Assembly (NCBI GenBank): GCA_027317945.1
Contig: DAHVQB010000009.1
Span: 1-64,000, forward strand
Length of the DNA: 64,000 nt
From: Microcaldota archaeon
Lineage (GTDB): Archaea; Micrarchaeota; Micrarchaeia; Micrarchaeales; Micrarchaeaceae
Direction: 5' to 3'
The position numbers and the translations under genes were made by a program. This document shows positions 28,996-38,707 of this stretch, piece by piece. The notes beneath the pieces are model-generated. The model was not told the DNA's origin, did no database searches, and was given only the letters and a program-made list of their open reading frames with translations. Numbering within the stretch: position 1 is the stretch's first letter; each line of letters opens with the position of its first letter.

Positions 28996-30507
28996 GTGAC
29001 ATTACTTAAGTTGCAGAGCATAATGAGCAATGAGGTGGCCAAGCGGGCTTTCTTCTCCAGGCCGCCGGAGCCTCCGGTAAGCGCGCTAATGACGGACCCT
29101 TTCAAGTCGCTGTATGTCGGCACCACAAAGATATTCAAGGTTCCGTTCACGTGGTCTTTCCTAAATCTGACCAACCCTCACATAGCAGTTGTCGGTATAA
29201 CGGGTTCAGGTAAGTCATATTTCGTCAAGACGCTCCTGATAAGGGCCAGTTACGTATGGGACAGCAATGCCGTCATAATAGACTGGGCCGGGGAGTACAA
29301 GGCATGGGTGAAGCAGAGCGGCGGGATAGTGGTATCATTAGCCAAGGGTGACTACATAAACATAATGGACCTGTCGGGCATGAAGCCGCTGGATAGGACC
29401 AAGCAGATAATGAATTCGCTAGACATACTTACCGACATATCACAGTTCCCAGAGCAGAAGAGGCTGACAGAGGAAGCCATAGAGCAGTCGTACGCCAACT
29501 TAGGTTTCATAGTATCGGAGAAACCGCAGGAAGACAAGGAGGCGCCTACACTGAAAGACACGATATCGCTGTTGGAGGAGAAGCTGCAGGAAGGCACCTA
29601 CGAGTACCCTGCGGAGCTGGAGAATACGATATACAGGCTCAGGCAGTTCGCGAGGGAGGGAGAGGACTATTTCGCAAGGAAGAGCACCATAGATCTTGGC
29701 AAGCTGACCGGATCTGGCTTGGTCGACATAGACCTGTCCGGCTTGCCTGATGAGAAGTTCAGGGCCCTGGCCGGTCTTTTCATACTTCAGACTATGAAGG
29801 AACGCATGAGGAGCGAGGGATGGAGCGAGAACAAGGGTCTGAAGACCATCGTGGTGCTGGACGAGGCCTGGAAGATAGCTAGCGACGAGAAGAGCGACGC
29901 GATAATGATAGTTAGGGAGGGCAGGAAGTACCAGTTCGGGTTGATAGTTGCATCACAGAACCCGACCGACATAAACGAGGCCATATTCTCCAACGTCGGC
30001 ACGACGTTCATACTTAGGATAAAATTCGAGAAGTTCCTGAACTACCTGCAAGGCTCGCTGAATTTTTCCGGCTTCATACGCAACGAGATAGGGAAGTTCG
30101 GCGTCGGCCAGGCAGCCGTGGAGATGGCATTCCAGACAGCGATAAGGTTCCCAGAGACGTTCATACTCGAGAAAATACACGGCGAGGAACCGCTTTACGT
30201 ATACACGATAGACATGTCCGACGTGCTAACGCAGGCCGAGGTGGCCGCCGGCGTGATGACGCGCGACTACCAGTTCGAGAAGGAGGAGCTTAAGGACAGG
30301 CTGGTGGACTACAACATCACAAGCGAAGGCATAAACAGTATATTGTCTGCGTTCGACAGCAGCGGCAGGAGCATGAAGATGCTTGACATGCTGCGCATGG
30401 CTAAGGACATAGGCGGAGTGTCAAACGAGAACATGGTGTCCTTCCTGAAGTCGCTGAGCATAGAAGACCTGCTCATAACAAGGATAATAAGCATGATCGG
30501 TGTGTGA
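28996..30507 (+). CDS. VirB4/CedB/HerA-superfamily ATPase motor domain
   Basis: Walker A GITGSGKSYF, Walker B TIVVLDEAWKIA, IVASQNPTDI; lacks an N-terminal domain. Confidence 0.85.
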   Translation: MTLLKLQSIMSNEVAKRAFFSRPPEPPVSALMTDPFKSLYVGTTKIFKVPFTWSFLNLTNPHIAVVGITGSGKSYFVKTLLIRASYVWDSNAVIIDWAGEYKAWVKQSGGIVVSLAKGDYINIMDLSGMKPLDRTKQIMNSLDILTDISQFPEQKRLTEEAIEQSYANLGFIVSEKPQEDKEAPTLKDTISLLEEKLQEGTYEYPAELENTIYRLRQFAREGEDYFARKSTIDLGKLTGSGLVDIDLSGLPDEKFRALAGLFILQTMKERMRSEGWSENKGLKTIVVLDEAWKIASDEKSDAIMIVREGRKYQFGLIVASQNPTDINEAIFSNVGTTFILRIKFEKFLNYLQGSLNFSGFIRNEIGKFGVGQAAVEMAFQTAIRFPETFILEKIHGEEPLYVYTIDMSDVLTQAEVAAGVMTRDYQFEKEELKDRLVDYNITSEGINSILSAFDSSGRSMKMLDMLRMAKDIGGVSNENMVSFLKSLSIEDLLITRIISMIGV

Positions 30508-30510
30508 AGG

Positions 30511-30822
30511 ATGGCCGATAACGCTGAAACGTTCACGATAAGCAGGCCCGAGCTCAGGCGCATGCTAACGGCTTTCGGGGTGACTGAGAAGAACATGGCC
30601 GCGCTGTTCAGCTCCATGGAGAAGGCCCACAGGCACATAAACATAATAGCTTTCGTAAGCATGCTTGAAAAGGCCGGGTTGGACAGGGACGAGGCAAGCA
30701 ACTTATTCAGGAGGCTCAACATGGGCGACATAACGATAAAGAGGGCTTTCGACCTGGTAGACGAGGAGCGCATAAACTCCGAAACGGGCAGGCTTTACGA
30801 TGTGACGGTGGACGTAAGTTGA
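30511..30822 (+). CDS. small helical protein in the T4SS-like block
   Basis: ORF 3 nt after the ATPase, co-directional. Confidence 0.55.
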   Translation: MADNAETFTISRPELRRMLTAFGVTEKNMAALFSSMEKAHRHINIIAFVSMLEKAGLDRDEASNLFRRLNMGDITIKRAFDLVDEERINSETGRLYDVTVDVS

Positions 30823-31245
30823 TTGGCCATGGAAAGTAAAAAGGCAAAAACGAATCGAACGATCGCAGGGTCGCGATGCGTAATCTGCGGTCAGAAGAAG
30901 GACGGCCTTGAGGTCAAGGAAGACATGGTAATAAAATCCATAAGATACTTGAAGCAGAACGTCACCAAGGACGCAAAGAATTACAAGCTAGTGGTCTGCA
31001 GGGGATGCTACCCGAAATACGATAAATCCCGCAGCGCTTATGTCAGGAAGCAGATATCATACGTCACCATAGCGGTGGTATTCACAGTGCTTCTTGTTAT
31101 AGTGTCAGGTGCGCAACCGGGCGCATTCGCGTTTGGCATACTACTCATAGCTGCGATGTATGCACTATCACTACTGAGCTATGCCCCGGCAGTCAAGATG
31201 CCGTTCATTGCTAAGAAGAAAATTGACGGCAAGGCCGCCGCATGA
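30823..31245 (+). CDS. zinc-ribbon protein with two C-terminal TMs
   Basis: CVICGQKK ... VVCRGCYPKYD then two TMs; abuts previous ORF. Confidence 0.6.
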   Translation: MAMESKKAKTNRTIAGSRCVICGQKKDGLEVKEDMVIKSIRYLKQNVTKDAKNYKLVVCRGCYPKYDKSRSAYVRKQISYVTIAVVFTVLLVIVSGAQPGAFAFGILLIAAMYALSLLSYAPAVKMPFIAKKKIDGKAAA

Positions 31246-31261
31246 TCCGCAACCTGCTAAT

Positions 31262-31293
31262 CCGGCAGTTAAAATGCCCGGCAGTTAAAATGC
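31262..31293. repeat. exact 2 x 16-bp tandem repeat CCGGCAGTTAAAATGC
   Basis: Read directly in the intergenic region before the ORF at 31344. Confidence 0.85.
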
Positions 31294-31343
31294 AGACATT
31301 GCAAATATATTTATAGAATTAAGGCCGAATAAGTATTGCGCTT

Positions 31344-32087
31344 TTGACCGTGGTTGAGTTGGCTGATGAAAACGTCATTTTAGAACCGAAAGTTGACTCG
31401 CTCTCAATAGGCGGCTCATTGCAAGGTTCATTCGAAGCTATGGCAGACAGGCTATCCCAATTGCAGGTATTCTCTGTGAAAGTCGCCCCGGACTCGCTCT
31501 CCGTCTTGAGGGTGGAAAGCAGGGACATACAGAAAAGGCCGTTCCTTTTTTTCCTGATGACATTCAACAGGGACAAGATAACCATAGAATACTCTATGGG
31601 CCAGGACTCCAGCTCTAAGCTGCGCAAGCTCTATGTGCTTAGGAACCTCCTAAGCGTGCTATCCCTAACGCTTGACATATACCAGCCCAACCCTACTGAG
31701 CTTTTTCAGGTCCTAAGCGCTTCGACAGACGACGCGTTGGGCTCCCTCAATCAGAACTACAGCGTATTGGTTAACAACTACGACTCTCTCTTCAATGAGT
31801 ACAGGGAGCTGAAGAGGATGAGCACCCAGTTGATGAGTTCCAACAAAAGCCTTACAGTGCAGGCGTCACAGTTGTCAAACGAGAACGACGAACTGAAGGC
31901 AAGGCTGAAGTCGCTCGAGGCCTACTCGGACGAGTCTCTCATGTCAATGATAGAAGGCTGGATACAGGCGCACGACAACACCATAGACATAGACGAGTTC
32001 GCAAAGAACTACAAGATAGTCGCACCCAGGGTGGAGCAGATGCTGAACAAGATGGTCTCATTGGGGTACATAGAGTTCAGGGGCTAG
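31344..32087 (+). CDS. coiled-coil protein with C-terminal winged-helix-like region
   Basis: Heptad-like NENDELKARLKSLEA then FAKNYKIVAPRVEQMLNKMVSLGYIEFRG. Confidence 0.5.
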   Translation: MTVVELADENVILEPKVDSLSIGGSLQGSFEAMADRLSQLQVFSVKVAPDSLSVLRVESRDIQKRPFLFFLMTFNRDKITIEYSMGQDSSSKLRKLYVLRNLLSVLSLTLDIYQPNPTELFQVLSASTDDALGSLNQNYSVLVNNYDSLFNEYRELKRMSTQLMSSNKSLTVQASQLSNENDELKARLKSLEAYSDESLMSMIEGWIQAHDNTIDIDEFAKNYKIVAPRVEQMLNKMVSLGYIEFRG

Positions 32088-32094
32088 TGGTAGG

Positions 32095-32247
32095 ATGCGG
32101 TACAACGTCAGGGTCAAGAAGCGCTCTAGGAACGTCAGAGTATACACTATAGTTAAGAAGGCAGGTTCCGAGGAGAACTTCATAACCAAGCTGTTCATGA
32201 AGGTATTTTCAAAGGCTAACAAGGGCGCACAGTCAGGCGACAAGTGA
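32095..32247 (+). CDS. 50-aa basic protein, not in the supplied ORF track
   Basis: MRYNVRVKKRSRNVRVYTIVKKAGSEENFITKLFMKVFSKANKGAQSGDK*; fits between ORFs at 32087 and 32263. Confidence 0.5.
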   Translation: MRYNVRVKKRSRNVRVYTIVKKAGSEENFITKLFMKVFSKANKGAQSGDK

Positions 32248-32271
32248 CATTTGTAAATCGGTGTGCGATGG

Positions 32272-34677
32272 ATGAAGGGCAGCACTAGGAAGAAAATAAT
32301 AATAGTCATCGTGTTGCTAGTCGCGCTGATTGGCGGATTCGCATTATACATAAATACTGCATTATCGGCATTCAATTCCGTCAACTCCGCCCCTTCGGGC
32401 CCGCTTGCGGTTCCATCGCTGTCCGCCCATCTGGTGAACCAGAGTTTCCTTTCTGGTGCTTCTGGCTCAAAGCTGATACCATATGCTCTTCTTAACCTGC
32501 AGTCATTCAACACGTCTACCGTAAACGTGTATGCAAGCATACTGCAGCGCCCAACTCCGCAGAACATATACATATTCAACACGACTAACGAGTGCTATTC
32601 GTGCGGCAACGTGTCACAGGCTACTAGCGCCATAGTGGAGGGCCTATTGAGGTATGGGGCCATAAAATACGCAGGCGCAGTCTCCTTCGTATCCGCTTCC
32701 GAGCTGCAGGACATATCCAGCAATTCGGTGCTTATAGTTCTGAATGGCTATATACCGCAGGCTTTCCTGGCCCCTTATAACGGCACGCATAACACAACCA
32801 TGGAGTACCTTCTGCGCAAGGGAACCAGCATAATATACGTTGGCGCGGACTTCTCCCACATGCTTCAACAGGGCTCAATAATAGTGCCGTCCGGTACGTT
32901 GCCCGACTTTCTCCAGTCCGTGTTTTTCAACTCAAGCAGCGTTAACGCCAGCACGTACGGCATATTCGGCAATTTCTCTTTCGACAAGCCCACATTCGCC
33001 ATTTCAGCAAGCCATTTCTATGGCCCCATAAGTTACATAAACACGATGGGCGGATCTCTAATCGCATTCTCAAACTACGGGAATTCATGGGAGAACTCGA
33101 CTTATGAGGGAAGGGACATAGCCAAGGCGATAGCCACGCTGTTCTGGATACCTACATTAGCATCCGGCAGCGGGTCATATAGCATAAGCAACTTCAAGAA
33201 TTTCAGCGGAAGGGTAGGCGTAATAATGAACATGAGCGGGCTGCAGTACAACAACGCAACTGCCGCTTTGCTAAGCAGGTACTACGGCCATATAATACTG
33301 TATACCAACAGCAGCTTCAATGCTACCGCACCTGACAGCGCATACGGCTCTGTCGACTATGTTCCGTATTCCAGCTTCAACGGATCGATAGCGACGCCTA
33401 GCTACATAATCCCGGGTCAGCTTACTCCATTCAACATAGAGATATACACGCATTCGTCCACGCCTGTTTCATTGCTGCCGCACCTCCAGATATACGACCA
33501 AAATATGTCAGAAGTAGAAGGCATAGCGCTTCCTTCAATACCAGAGGCACAGGGCAACTTCTCATTCGTGAAATACCTGCAGCTATCGCTGCCTGCAGGG
33601 AAATACATAGTGGCATTAGACAACTTCTCAAACGCGCCTTATGCATATGGCTTTTTCAACGTTAACGTGTCAATCGTGCTTCAAAACACGAACTTCTCAT
33701 CTGGGCGATTCACTTTTCTGGCAACGTCGGCAGGCCAGCCGCTTACAGGGATAAACTACTCAATATCATTATACAATCCACATGCAAAGTATGCATATCC
33801 GACTGAGAACGGCACCCTGCAGAACGGCATGATGGTATACACGCTGCAGAGCGGGCTGGCCACCCCATACTACACGTCAAATTTCACCGTTAACATACTG
33901 TCCACAAACTTCAAGTTTTTCAGATACAACCCGCCTCCCGTAATACCGATAACGACGCAGGACATAGAGATAGTGGTGGTGCTTGCAGTGCTTGGCCTTA
34001 TGGTCGTCTTTGTCAGGGCGCCAAACAGGGATGAGTTTTACATAGACGTGCCGCACATGCCGCCAAAGAACAAAACCCAGGTGAAGGTGAAGGCCGCAGA
34101 GATAGTGGGTATATTCGACAAGCTCAATCTCTATTACCACTGGAACCATATGCCACTGTCTAAGGGCGAGATAAAGCTGGGCATGTCCAAGTACATGAAC
34201 TTTATGGGAATGCCTCTCAACTTGACATTCAATAACATAGACAGGATACTAGATGCGCTGGTGGAGTCGGGCAAATTGGTCACGATAGACGGCCTCTATG
34301 CGCCCCAGTCGTGGGTCGGCGTAGGTCAGCACGACATCTCATACCTAGCTACCTTCAAGAAACTCAGGGTGTTCTTCGTATCTCACGGCTATGTGTTCAC
34401 TGACATGGGCGCAAGCAATGTCGCTGACATAGTGGCCACGCAACACGGGGAGCATGCTTACATAGTGATATACTCGAAGACAAGCAGGTTCGCTAACATG
34501 CCGATTTTCCAGAATGCAAAGACATATCTTGCATTCATAAATTCCGAGAGCATGTATGAATTCAAGGATAATCTTTACAACGCAACGACCAATGAGGCCG
34601 AAATGCTAAAATTATACATAGCGTCTGGCGAGGTGGAGCTCATCGATGCGGACAACCAGCAGCCAATACTGACGTGA
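32272..34677 (+). CDS. large bitopic membrane protein, about 800 aa, with extracytoplasmic domain and cytoplasmic C-domain
   Basis: N-terminal TM, long N-x-S/T-rich domain, second TM (IEIVVVLAVLGLMVVFV), C-terminal domain. Confidence 0.6.
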   Translation: MKGSTRKKIIIVIVLLVALIGGFALYINTALSAFNSVNSAPSGPLAVPSLSAHLVNQSFLSGASGSKLIPYALLNLQSFNTSTVNVYASILQRPTPQNIYIFNTTNECYSCGNVSQATSAIVEGLLRYGAIKYAGAVSFVSASELQDISSNSVLIVLNGYIPQAFLAPYNGTHNTTMEYLLRKGTSIIYVGADFSHMLQQGSIIVPSGTLPDFLQSVFFNSSSVNASTYGIFGNFSFDKPTFAISASHFYGPISYINTMGGSLIAFSNYGNSWENSTYEGRDIAKAIATLFWIPTLASGSGSYSISNFKNFSGRVGVIMNMSGLQYNNATAALLSRYYGHIILYTNSSFNATAPDSAYGSVDYVPYSSFNGSIATPSYIIPGQLTPFNIEIYTHSSTPVSLLPHLQIYDQNMSEVEGIALPSIPEAQGNFSFVKYLQLSLPAGKYIVALDNFSNAPYAYGFFNVNVSIVLQNTNFSSGRFTFLATSAGQPLTGINYSISLYNPHAKYAYPTENGTLQNGMMVYTLQSGLATPYYTSNFTVNILSTNFKFFRYNPPPVIPITTQDIEIVVVLAVLGLMVVFVRAPNRDEFYIDVPHMPPKNKTQVKVKAAEIVGIFDKLNLYYHWNHMPLSKGEIKLGMSKYMNFMGMPLNLTFNNIDRILDALVESGKLVTIDGLYAPQSWVGVGQHDISYLATFKKLRVFFVSHGYVFTDMGASNVADIVATQHGEHAYIVIYSKTSRFANMPIFQNAKTYLAFINSESMYEFKDNLYNATTNEAEMLKLYIASGEVELIDADNQQPILT

Positions 34678-34686
34678 TGTACGCGC

Positions 34687-36324
34687 TTACTCCTGTTCTT
34701 CTGCTTCCTCTCCATCGTCTGGTGCATTTTCCGCCGTTACTTCACCATCCTCATCCTCACCCTGTATCATGGCTTTCGGATAGTGCTTCGTGACAAGCTT
34801 GGCCAGGCTCTTGTCTATCCTTGCCTTGTCTTCGCCCGTAAGGTCTGCCAGGTCCTTGGCCAGTTGTTCAGTGTACCTAGTTATGGTCTTGTACTTGTTA
34901 GTCTCATGATTTATATGCATCTTACCGCTTATGTAGCGCTGCACGCCCCTCGCCGCTTCCATTATGGCTAGCTTTATCTCATCGATTATCTCATCCTCTT
35001 GCGAGATCGCTTCCTTCCCGACTCCTGAGTATGGGATGTAAACCGAAGAGACGTTTATGAAAACGCTTATGGGCTGATTTTCTATATCTATGTTGTACCT
35101 CTTCCAGTCGACCGTCTTTGCGGCTGCGGTTATTGCACATGTCCCGCTGTCAAACAATAACGGAACGCGGTTCGCGAATCTGAGTATGTTGCCCTCATAG
35201 CCTTCACTGGTCTTCTTGCCTGCATTTCCTCCATAAGCCACCGCTGCCTCAACTATGAACGGGACTCCGCCCCTGAATACCCTCGGCTTCCTCTCAACGA
35301 CGTTCATGAATTCGGGGTTCAATATGTTCTTTATCGCTACTTTGACTTGCTCTTCCCCTATCGGAATAACTGATGTGGCATCAGGAGAGATCCATTTAAC
35401 CTGCTTGAATGCCTTGACCAGCGCCTCTGCGTCAGCCCAGCTTATATCCTTGGGTGCCTTTGATAAGTCGACGTCCTTCGCTATCCCTCCTATCTCGTTT
35501 GCTTTATCCTGCGAAAACCTGGAAAATGTGTCCACCAAAAACGATGACAGCTTCCTACTGTCGCTAACCTGTGCGAAGTCTATCAGGTCGTTTACAGTTA
35601 AGCCTAGCGGATGCGGCTTTATCGGCTTGGGCCTTAGCGGCATGGTATCTATGGCCCTCAGGAATGCGAACTCCTGGCCTGAAGGATCCACCAACTTTAT
35701 CTGCGCGTGAGGATTAGAAAGGGCCGTCCTCCTAAGGTACTCATAAATGCCATGATCGCTGTTCTCATATTTCACGTCTGCGAACTCCCCCTCAACCATA
35801 AGCCCCCTCCGTGCGCCATCAACTTCTTTGTACTCCGATATTACTGGCTTGTTGTGTACAGTGTCAAGCGATACATTGCAGGAGTAGCCATTCCCGGTTC
35901 CGGTGGCAGAGACCGCTTTTATGGGCTTGCCGGTGGTTATCTGCGAAAAAAGCGTACATCCGGAAGCGCCTATGCCCTGCTGACCGCGCTGCTGCATGTA
36001 TCTGTGGAACTTTGTCCCTGCCAATATAGTGGCAAGCACCTTTCCTATGTAATTTTTCGGTATGCCCGGCCCATTGTCACCTACGCTAAGCCTATACTTG
36101 TTCTCATCAGTTCCCTCTACTTTGACCATTATATCCGGAAGGATTCCGGCTTCCTCGCATGCGTCGAGCGAGTTTGTCACGTATTCGTGCACTATGGTGA
36201 CTAACGACCTCGTCATTCCTGAGTAGCCAAGCATTTGCCTGTTCTTCTTGAAGAATTCGGCTACGGAATGCTGCTTAAACTCCTTGAAAATCTCCTCAGC
36301 TTTTAGTTCCACCACATGAATCAC
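34687..36324 (-). CDS. top6B: DNA topoisomerase VI subunit B
   Basis: GHKL motifs YVTNSLDACEEAGILPDI, VGDNGPGIP, RGQQGIGASGC. Confidence 0.95.
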   Translation of the reverse strand: MIHVVELKAEEIFKEFKQHSVAEFFKKNRQMLGYSGMTRSLVTIVHEYVTNSLDACEEAGILPDIMVKVEGTDENKYRLSVGDNGPGIPKNYIGKVLATILAGTKFHRYMQQRGQQGIGASGCTLFSQITTGKPIKAVSATGTGNGYSCNVSLDTVHNKPVISEYKEVDGARRGLMVEGEFADVKYENSDHGIYEYLRRTALSNPHAQIKLVDPSGQEFAFLRAIDTMPLRPKPIKPHPLGLTVNDLIDFAQVSDSRKLSSFLVDTFSRFSQDKANEIGGIAKDVDLSKAPKDISWADAEALVKAFKQVKWISPDATSVIPIGEEQVKVAIKNILNPEFMNVVERKPRVFRGGVPFIVEAAVAYGGNAGKKTSEGYEGNILRFANRVPLLFDSGTCAITAAAKTVDWKRYNIDIENQPISVFINVSSVYIPYSGVGKEAISQEDEIIDEIKLAIMEAARGVQRYISGKMHINHETNKYKTITRYTEQLAKDLADLTGEDKARIDKSLAKLVTKHYPKAMIQGEDEDGEVTAENAPDDGEEAEEQE

Positions 36325-36325
36325 C

Positions 36326-36847
36326 CTAGAAGCCCGGATTATGCAGCTCCTCCTTGTTCTTCCTATGCATAAATTCCATCTTATTATACGCGGTCTTGTG
36401 CGTCCTTCCCTCGATCAATGCATCAACTGCCGCCTCCGCCTCGGCTACTGCCTCATTGCTGCCTATGAAAGACACAGTATCTCCATAAACGCTAACCTTC
36501 GAGCCGGTTACCTGCTCCATGTACTTCTTGGTTCTGCCTTTTTCGCCTATTACCCTGGCCTTTATCTGCTTTATCCTCTTGCTGTTCCCGAAAGACTGCC
36601 TCAGGTCTATCGATGCGAAATAGGTCCCTTCCCCTAGCAGCTTCTCAGCATCTATCATATCAAAGCCCCGCCCATACGCGTATATCACGTTCTTTGCCAT
36701 GAATTCACCGTACGCGTCCCCTTCTATCACAACTACATCTTCATCTATCGAAATAGAGCACTTGCAAAGTTCCTCGACCCTCTTAATGGCTTTCGCGTCC
36801 TCATTGAGGCTCTTGGTGCGTTCTTTTGTGATATAGACTTGCTGCAT
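36326..36847 (-). CDS. KH-domain RNA-binding protein (Dim2/Pno1-like)
   Basis: Two KH-like repeats; KARVIGEKGRTKKYMEQVTGSKVSVYGDTVSFIG. Confidence 0.8.
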   Translation of the reverse strand: MQQVYITKERTKSLNEDAKAIKRVEELCKCSISIDEDVVVIEGDAYGEFMAKNVIYAYGRGFDMIDAEKLLGEGTYFASIDLRQSFGNSKRIKQIKARVIGEKGRTKKYMEQVTGSKVSVYGDTVSFIGSNEAVAEAEAAVDALIEGRTHKTAYNKMEFMHRKNKEELHNPGF

Positions 36848-36898
36848 TAAAACATCCTTAAAGGGTGAGGCATAGGTTTTTATATCTAATATAGCTAT

Positions 36899-36917
36899 AA
36901 TTTACGACGTAAATTAG
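36899..36917. promoter_or_regulatory. inverted repeat TAATTTACG-A-CGTAAATTA
   Basis: 9-bp arms around one central base in the KH / aEF1A intergenic region. Confidence 0.4.
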
Positions 36918-37115
36918 CCAAAAAACCAAAGCAACATTAGTTTACTCTAAGAAAACATTTAAATTTGTTACGCGTGCAAATATCATCATAAATACACTGT
37001 TGGGTTTTCAAGGAAATGCTTTTTGATACAAAGCACCTAATTTGCGCTCTCAGTACCGCCAATACATATGTATTCGGCTGTAAATAAAACTTATGTTAAA
37101 AAATTGGTGAATTAA

Positions 37116-38387
37116 ATGGCAGACAAACCACATATGAATTTGATTTTCATAGGGCACGTAGACCACGGCAAGTCAACAACCGTAGGCAGGCTCCTGTACG
37201 AGACCGGAGCCATAAGTGACAGGGATATGGACAGGTTCAAGGAGATTGCAAAGGAGGTAAACAGGCCGACATTCGAGTTCGCTTTCGTAATGGACTCTCT
37301 TAAAGAGGAGAGGGAGCGTGGCATAACCATAGACATAGCGCACAGAGACTTCCAGACGCAGAAGTTCTACTTCACTATAATAGACGCACCTGGTCACAGG
37401 GACTTCGTCAAGAACATGATTACGGGTGCAAGCCAGGCTGACGCAGCAGTGCTGGTAGTCAGCGGAAAAGAAGGCGTCATGGCACAGACGAGGGAGCACG
37501 CCATACTGGCCAGCGTACTTGGCATACCACAATTAATAGTGGGCATAAACAAGTTGGACGCAATAAACTATTCACAGGCTGATTTCGAGAAGGCCAAGAA
37601 GGCAGTTTACGATCTGCTAAAGACATTGGGCTTCAAGGTAGACACGATACCATTCATACCATACTCTGCGCTGGACGGCACTAACGTAGCCAAGAAGTCA
37701 GACAAGACCGCTTGGTACACTGGTCCGACATTGCTCGAGTCTCTTGACGCTTTGAAGGTGCCGAACAAGCCGCTAGATAAGGCGCTGAGGCTGCCTGTCC
37801 AGGACGTATTCAGCATATCAGGATTCGGTACAGTGCCGGTTGGCAGGGTTGAGACCGGGGTCATGAAGGTCGGCGATTCTGTAATAATAATGCCTGGCGG
37901 CGTTAAGACCGAAGTGAAGAGCATAGAAATGCACCACCAGCAATTGCAGAAGGCTGAGCCTGGTGACAACGTAGGGTTCAACATAAAAGGCGTAGAGAAG
38001 AAGGACATAAAGCGTGGAGACGTAGTCGGTCCTTCCAGCAATCCGCCTACAGTGGCAGCCGAGTTCACCGCACAGGTGATAGTACTGCACCACCAGAACG
38101 TGATTGCAAAGGGTTACACCCCTGTGTTTCACATACACACCGCGCAGATAGCATGCACATTCTCGGAGTTGCTTGAGAAGAAGGATCCAAAGACCGGTCA
38201 GACGCTTGAGAAGAATCCGGAGACGCTGAAGACTGGCGATGTGGCAATAGTGAAGATAAAGCCCACGAAGCCGATAGCACTAGAAAAGTACAGCGACTTC
38301 CCGCAGCTTGGCAGGTTCGCCATAAGGGACATGGGAGAGACGATAGGTGCAGGCATAATATTGGATGTTGTGCCCAGAACTCTCTAA
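37116..38387 (+). CDS. tuf: translation elongation factor aEF1A
   Basis: [43 protein letters not shown]. Confidence 0.96.
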   Translation: MADKPHMNLIFIGHVDHGKSTTVGRLLYETGAISDRDMDRFKEIAKEVNRPTFEFAFVMDSLKEERERGITIDIAHRDFQTQKFYFTIIDAPGHRDFVKNMITGASQADAAVLVVSGKEGVMAQTREHAILASVLGIPQLIVGINKLDAINYSQADFEKAKKAVYDLLKTLGFKVDTIPFIPYSALDGTNVAKKSDKTAWYTGPTLLESLDALKVPNKPLDKALRLPVQDVFSISGFGTVPVGRVETGVMKVGDSVIIMPGGVKTEVKSIEMHHQQLQKAEPGDNVGFNIKGVEKKDIKRGDVVGPSSNPPTVAAEFTAQVIVLHHQNVIAKGYTPVFHIHTAQIACTFSELLEKKDPKTGQTLEKNPETLKTGDVAIVKIKPTKPIALEKYSDFPQLGRFAIRDMGETIGAGIILDVVPRTL

Positions 38388-38398
38388 AGATGGTTTGA

Positions 38399-38704
38399 AT
38401 GAGCATAGCTGTAATAAAACTGGTCAGCACAAAGAAAGACGATGTCAATTCCATAGCTAGCCAGATAAAGACTATAGCTAACTCCATGAACGTCAAGTGC
38501 AATGGCCCTGTGCCTCTGCCTACTCATACGTTGTCCCAGACCGTAAGGAAGACACCTTGCGGCGACGGGAGCCACACATATGAACGGTGGGAGCTCAGGT
38601 TCCATAAGAGGCTTATACAAATAGATGTCAGCGAACAGGCGCTGCGCCAGATAATGAGGATACCAGTGCCTGACACGGTCCAGATAGAGATAAGCCTTAG
38701 CTAA
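38399..38704 (+). CDS. rpsJ: ribosomal protein uS10
   Basis: GPVPLPTH...SHTYERWELRFHKRLIQID, adjacent to aEF1A. Confidence 0.92.
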   Translation: MSIAVIKLVSTKKDDVNSIASQIKTIANSMNVKCNGPVPLPTHTLSQTVRKTPCGDGSHTYERWELRFHKRLIQIDVSEQALRQIMRIPVPDTVQIEISLS

Positions 38705-38707
38705 TCC

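Noticed and set aside
28996-30507. Canonical HerA (DNA end-resection) assignment
   Set aside because: DEAW Walker B context, missing HerA-like N-terminal HAS domain, no NurA/Rad50/Mre11 neighbours and many membrane neighbours favour VirB4/CedB
18069-34677. Integrated conjugative element or provirus interpretation of the block
   Set aside because: No relaxase, integrase, capsid, or VirD4 seen, and flanks are ordinary chromosomal genes without visible attachment repeats
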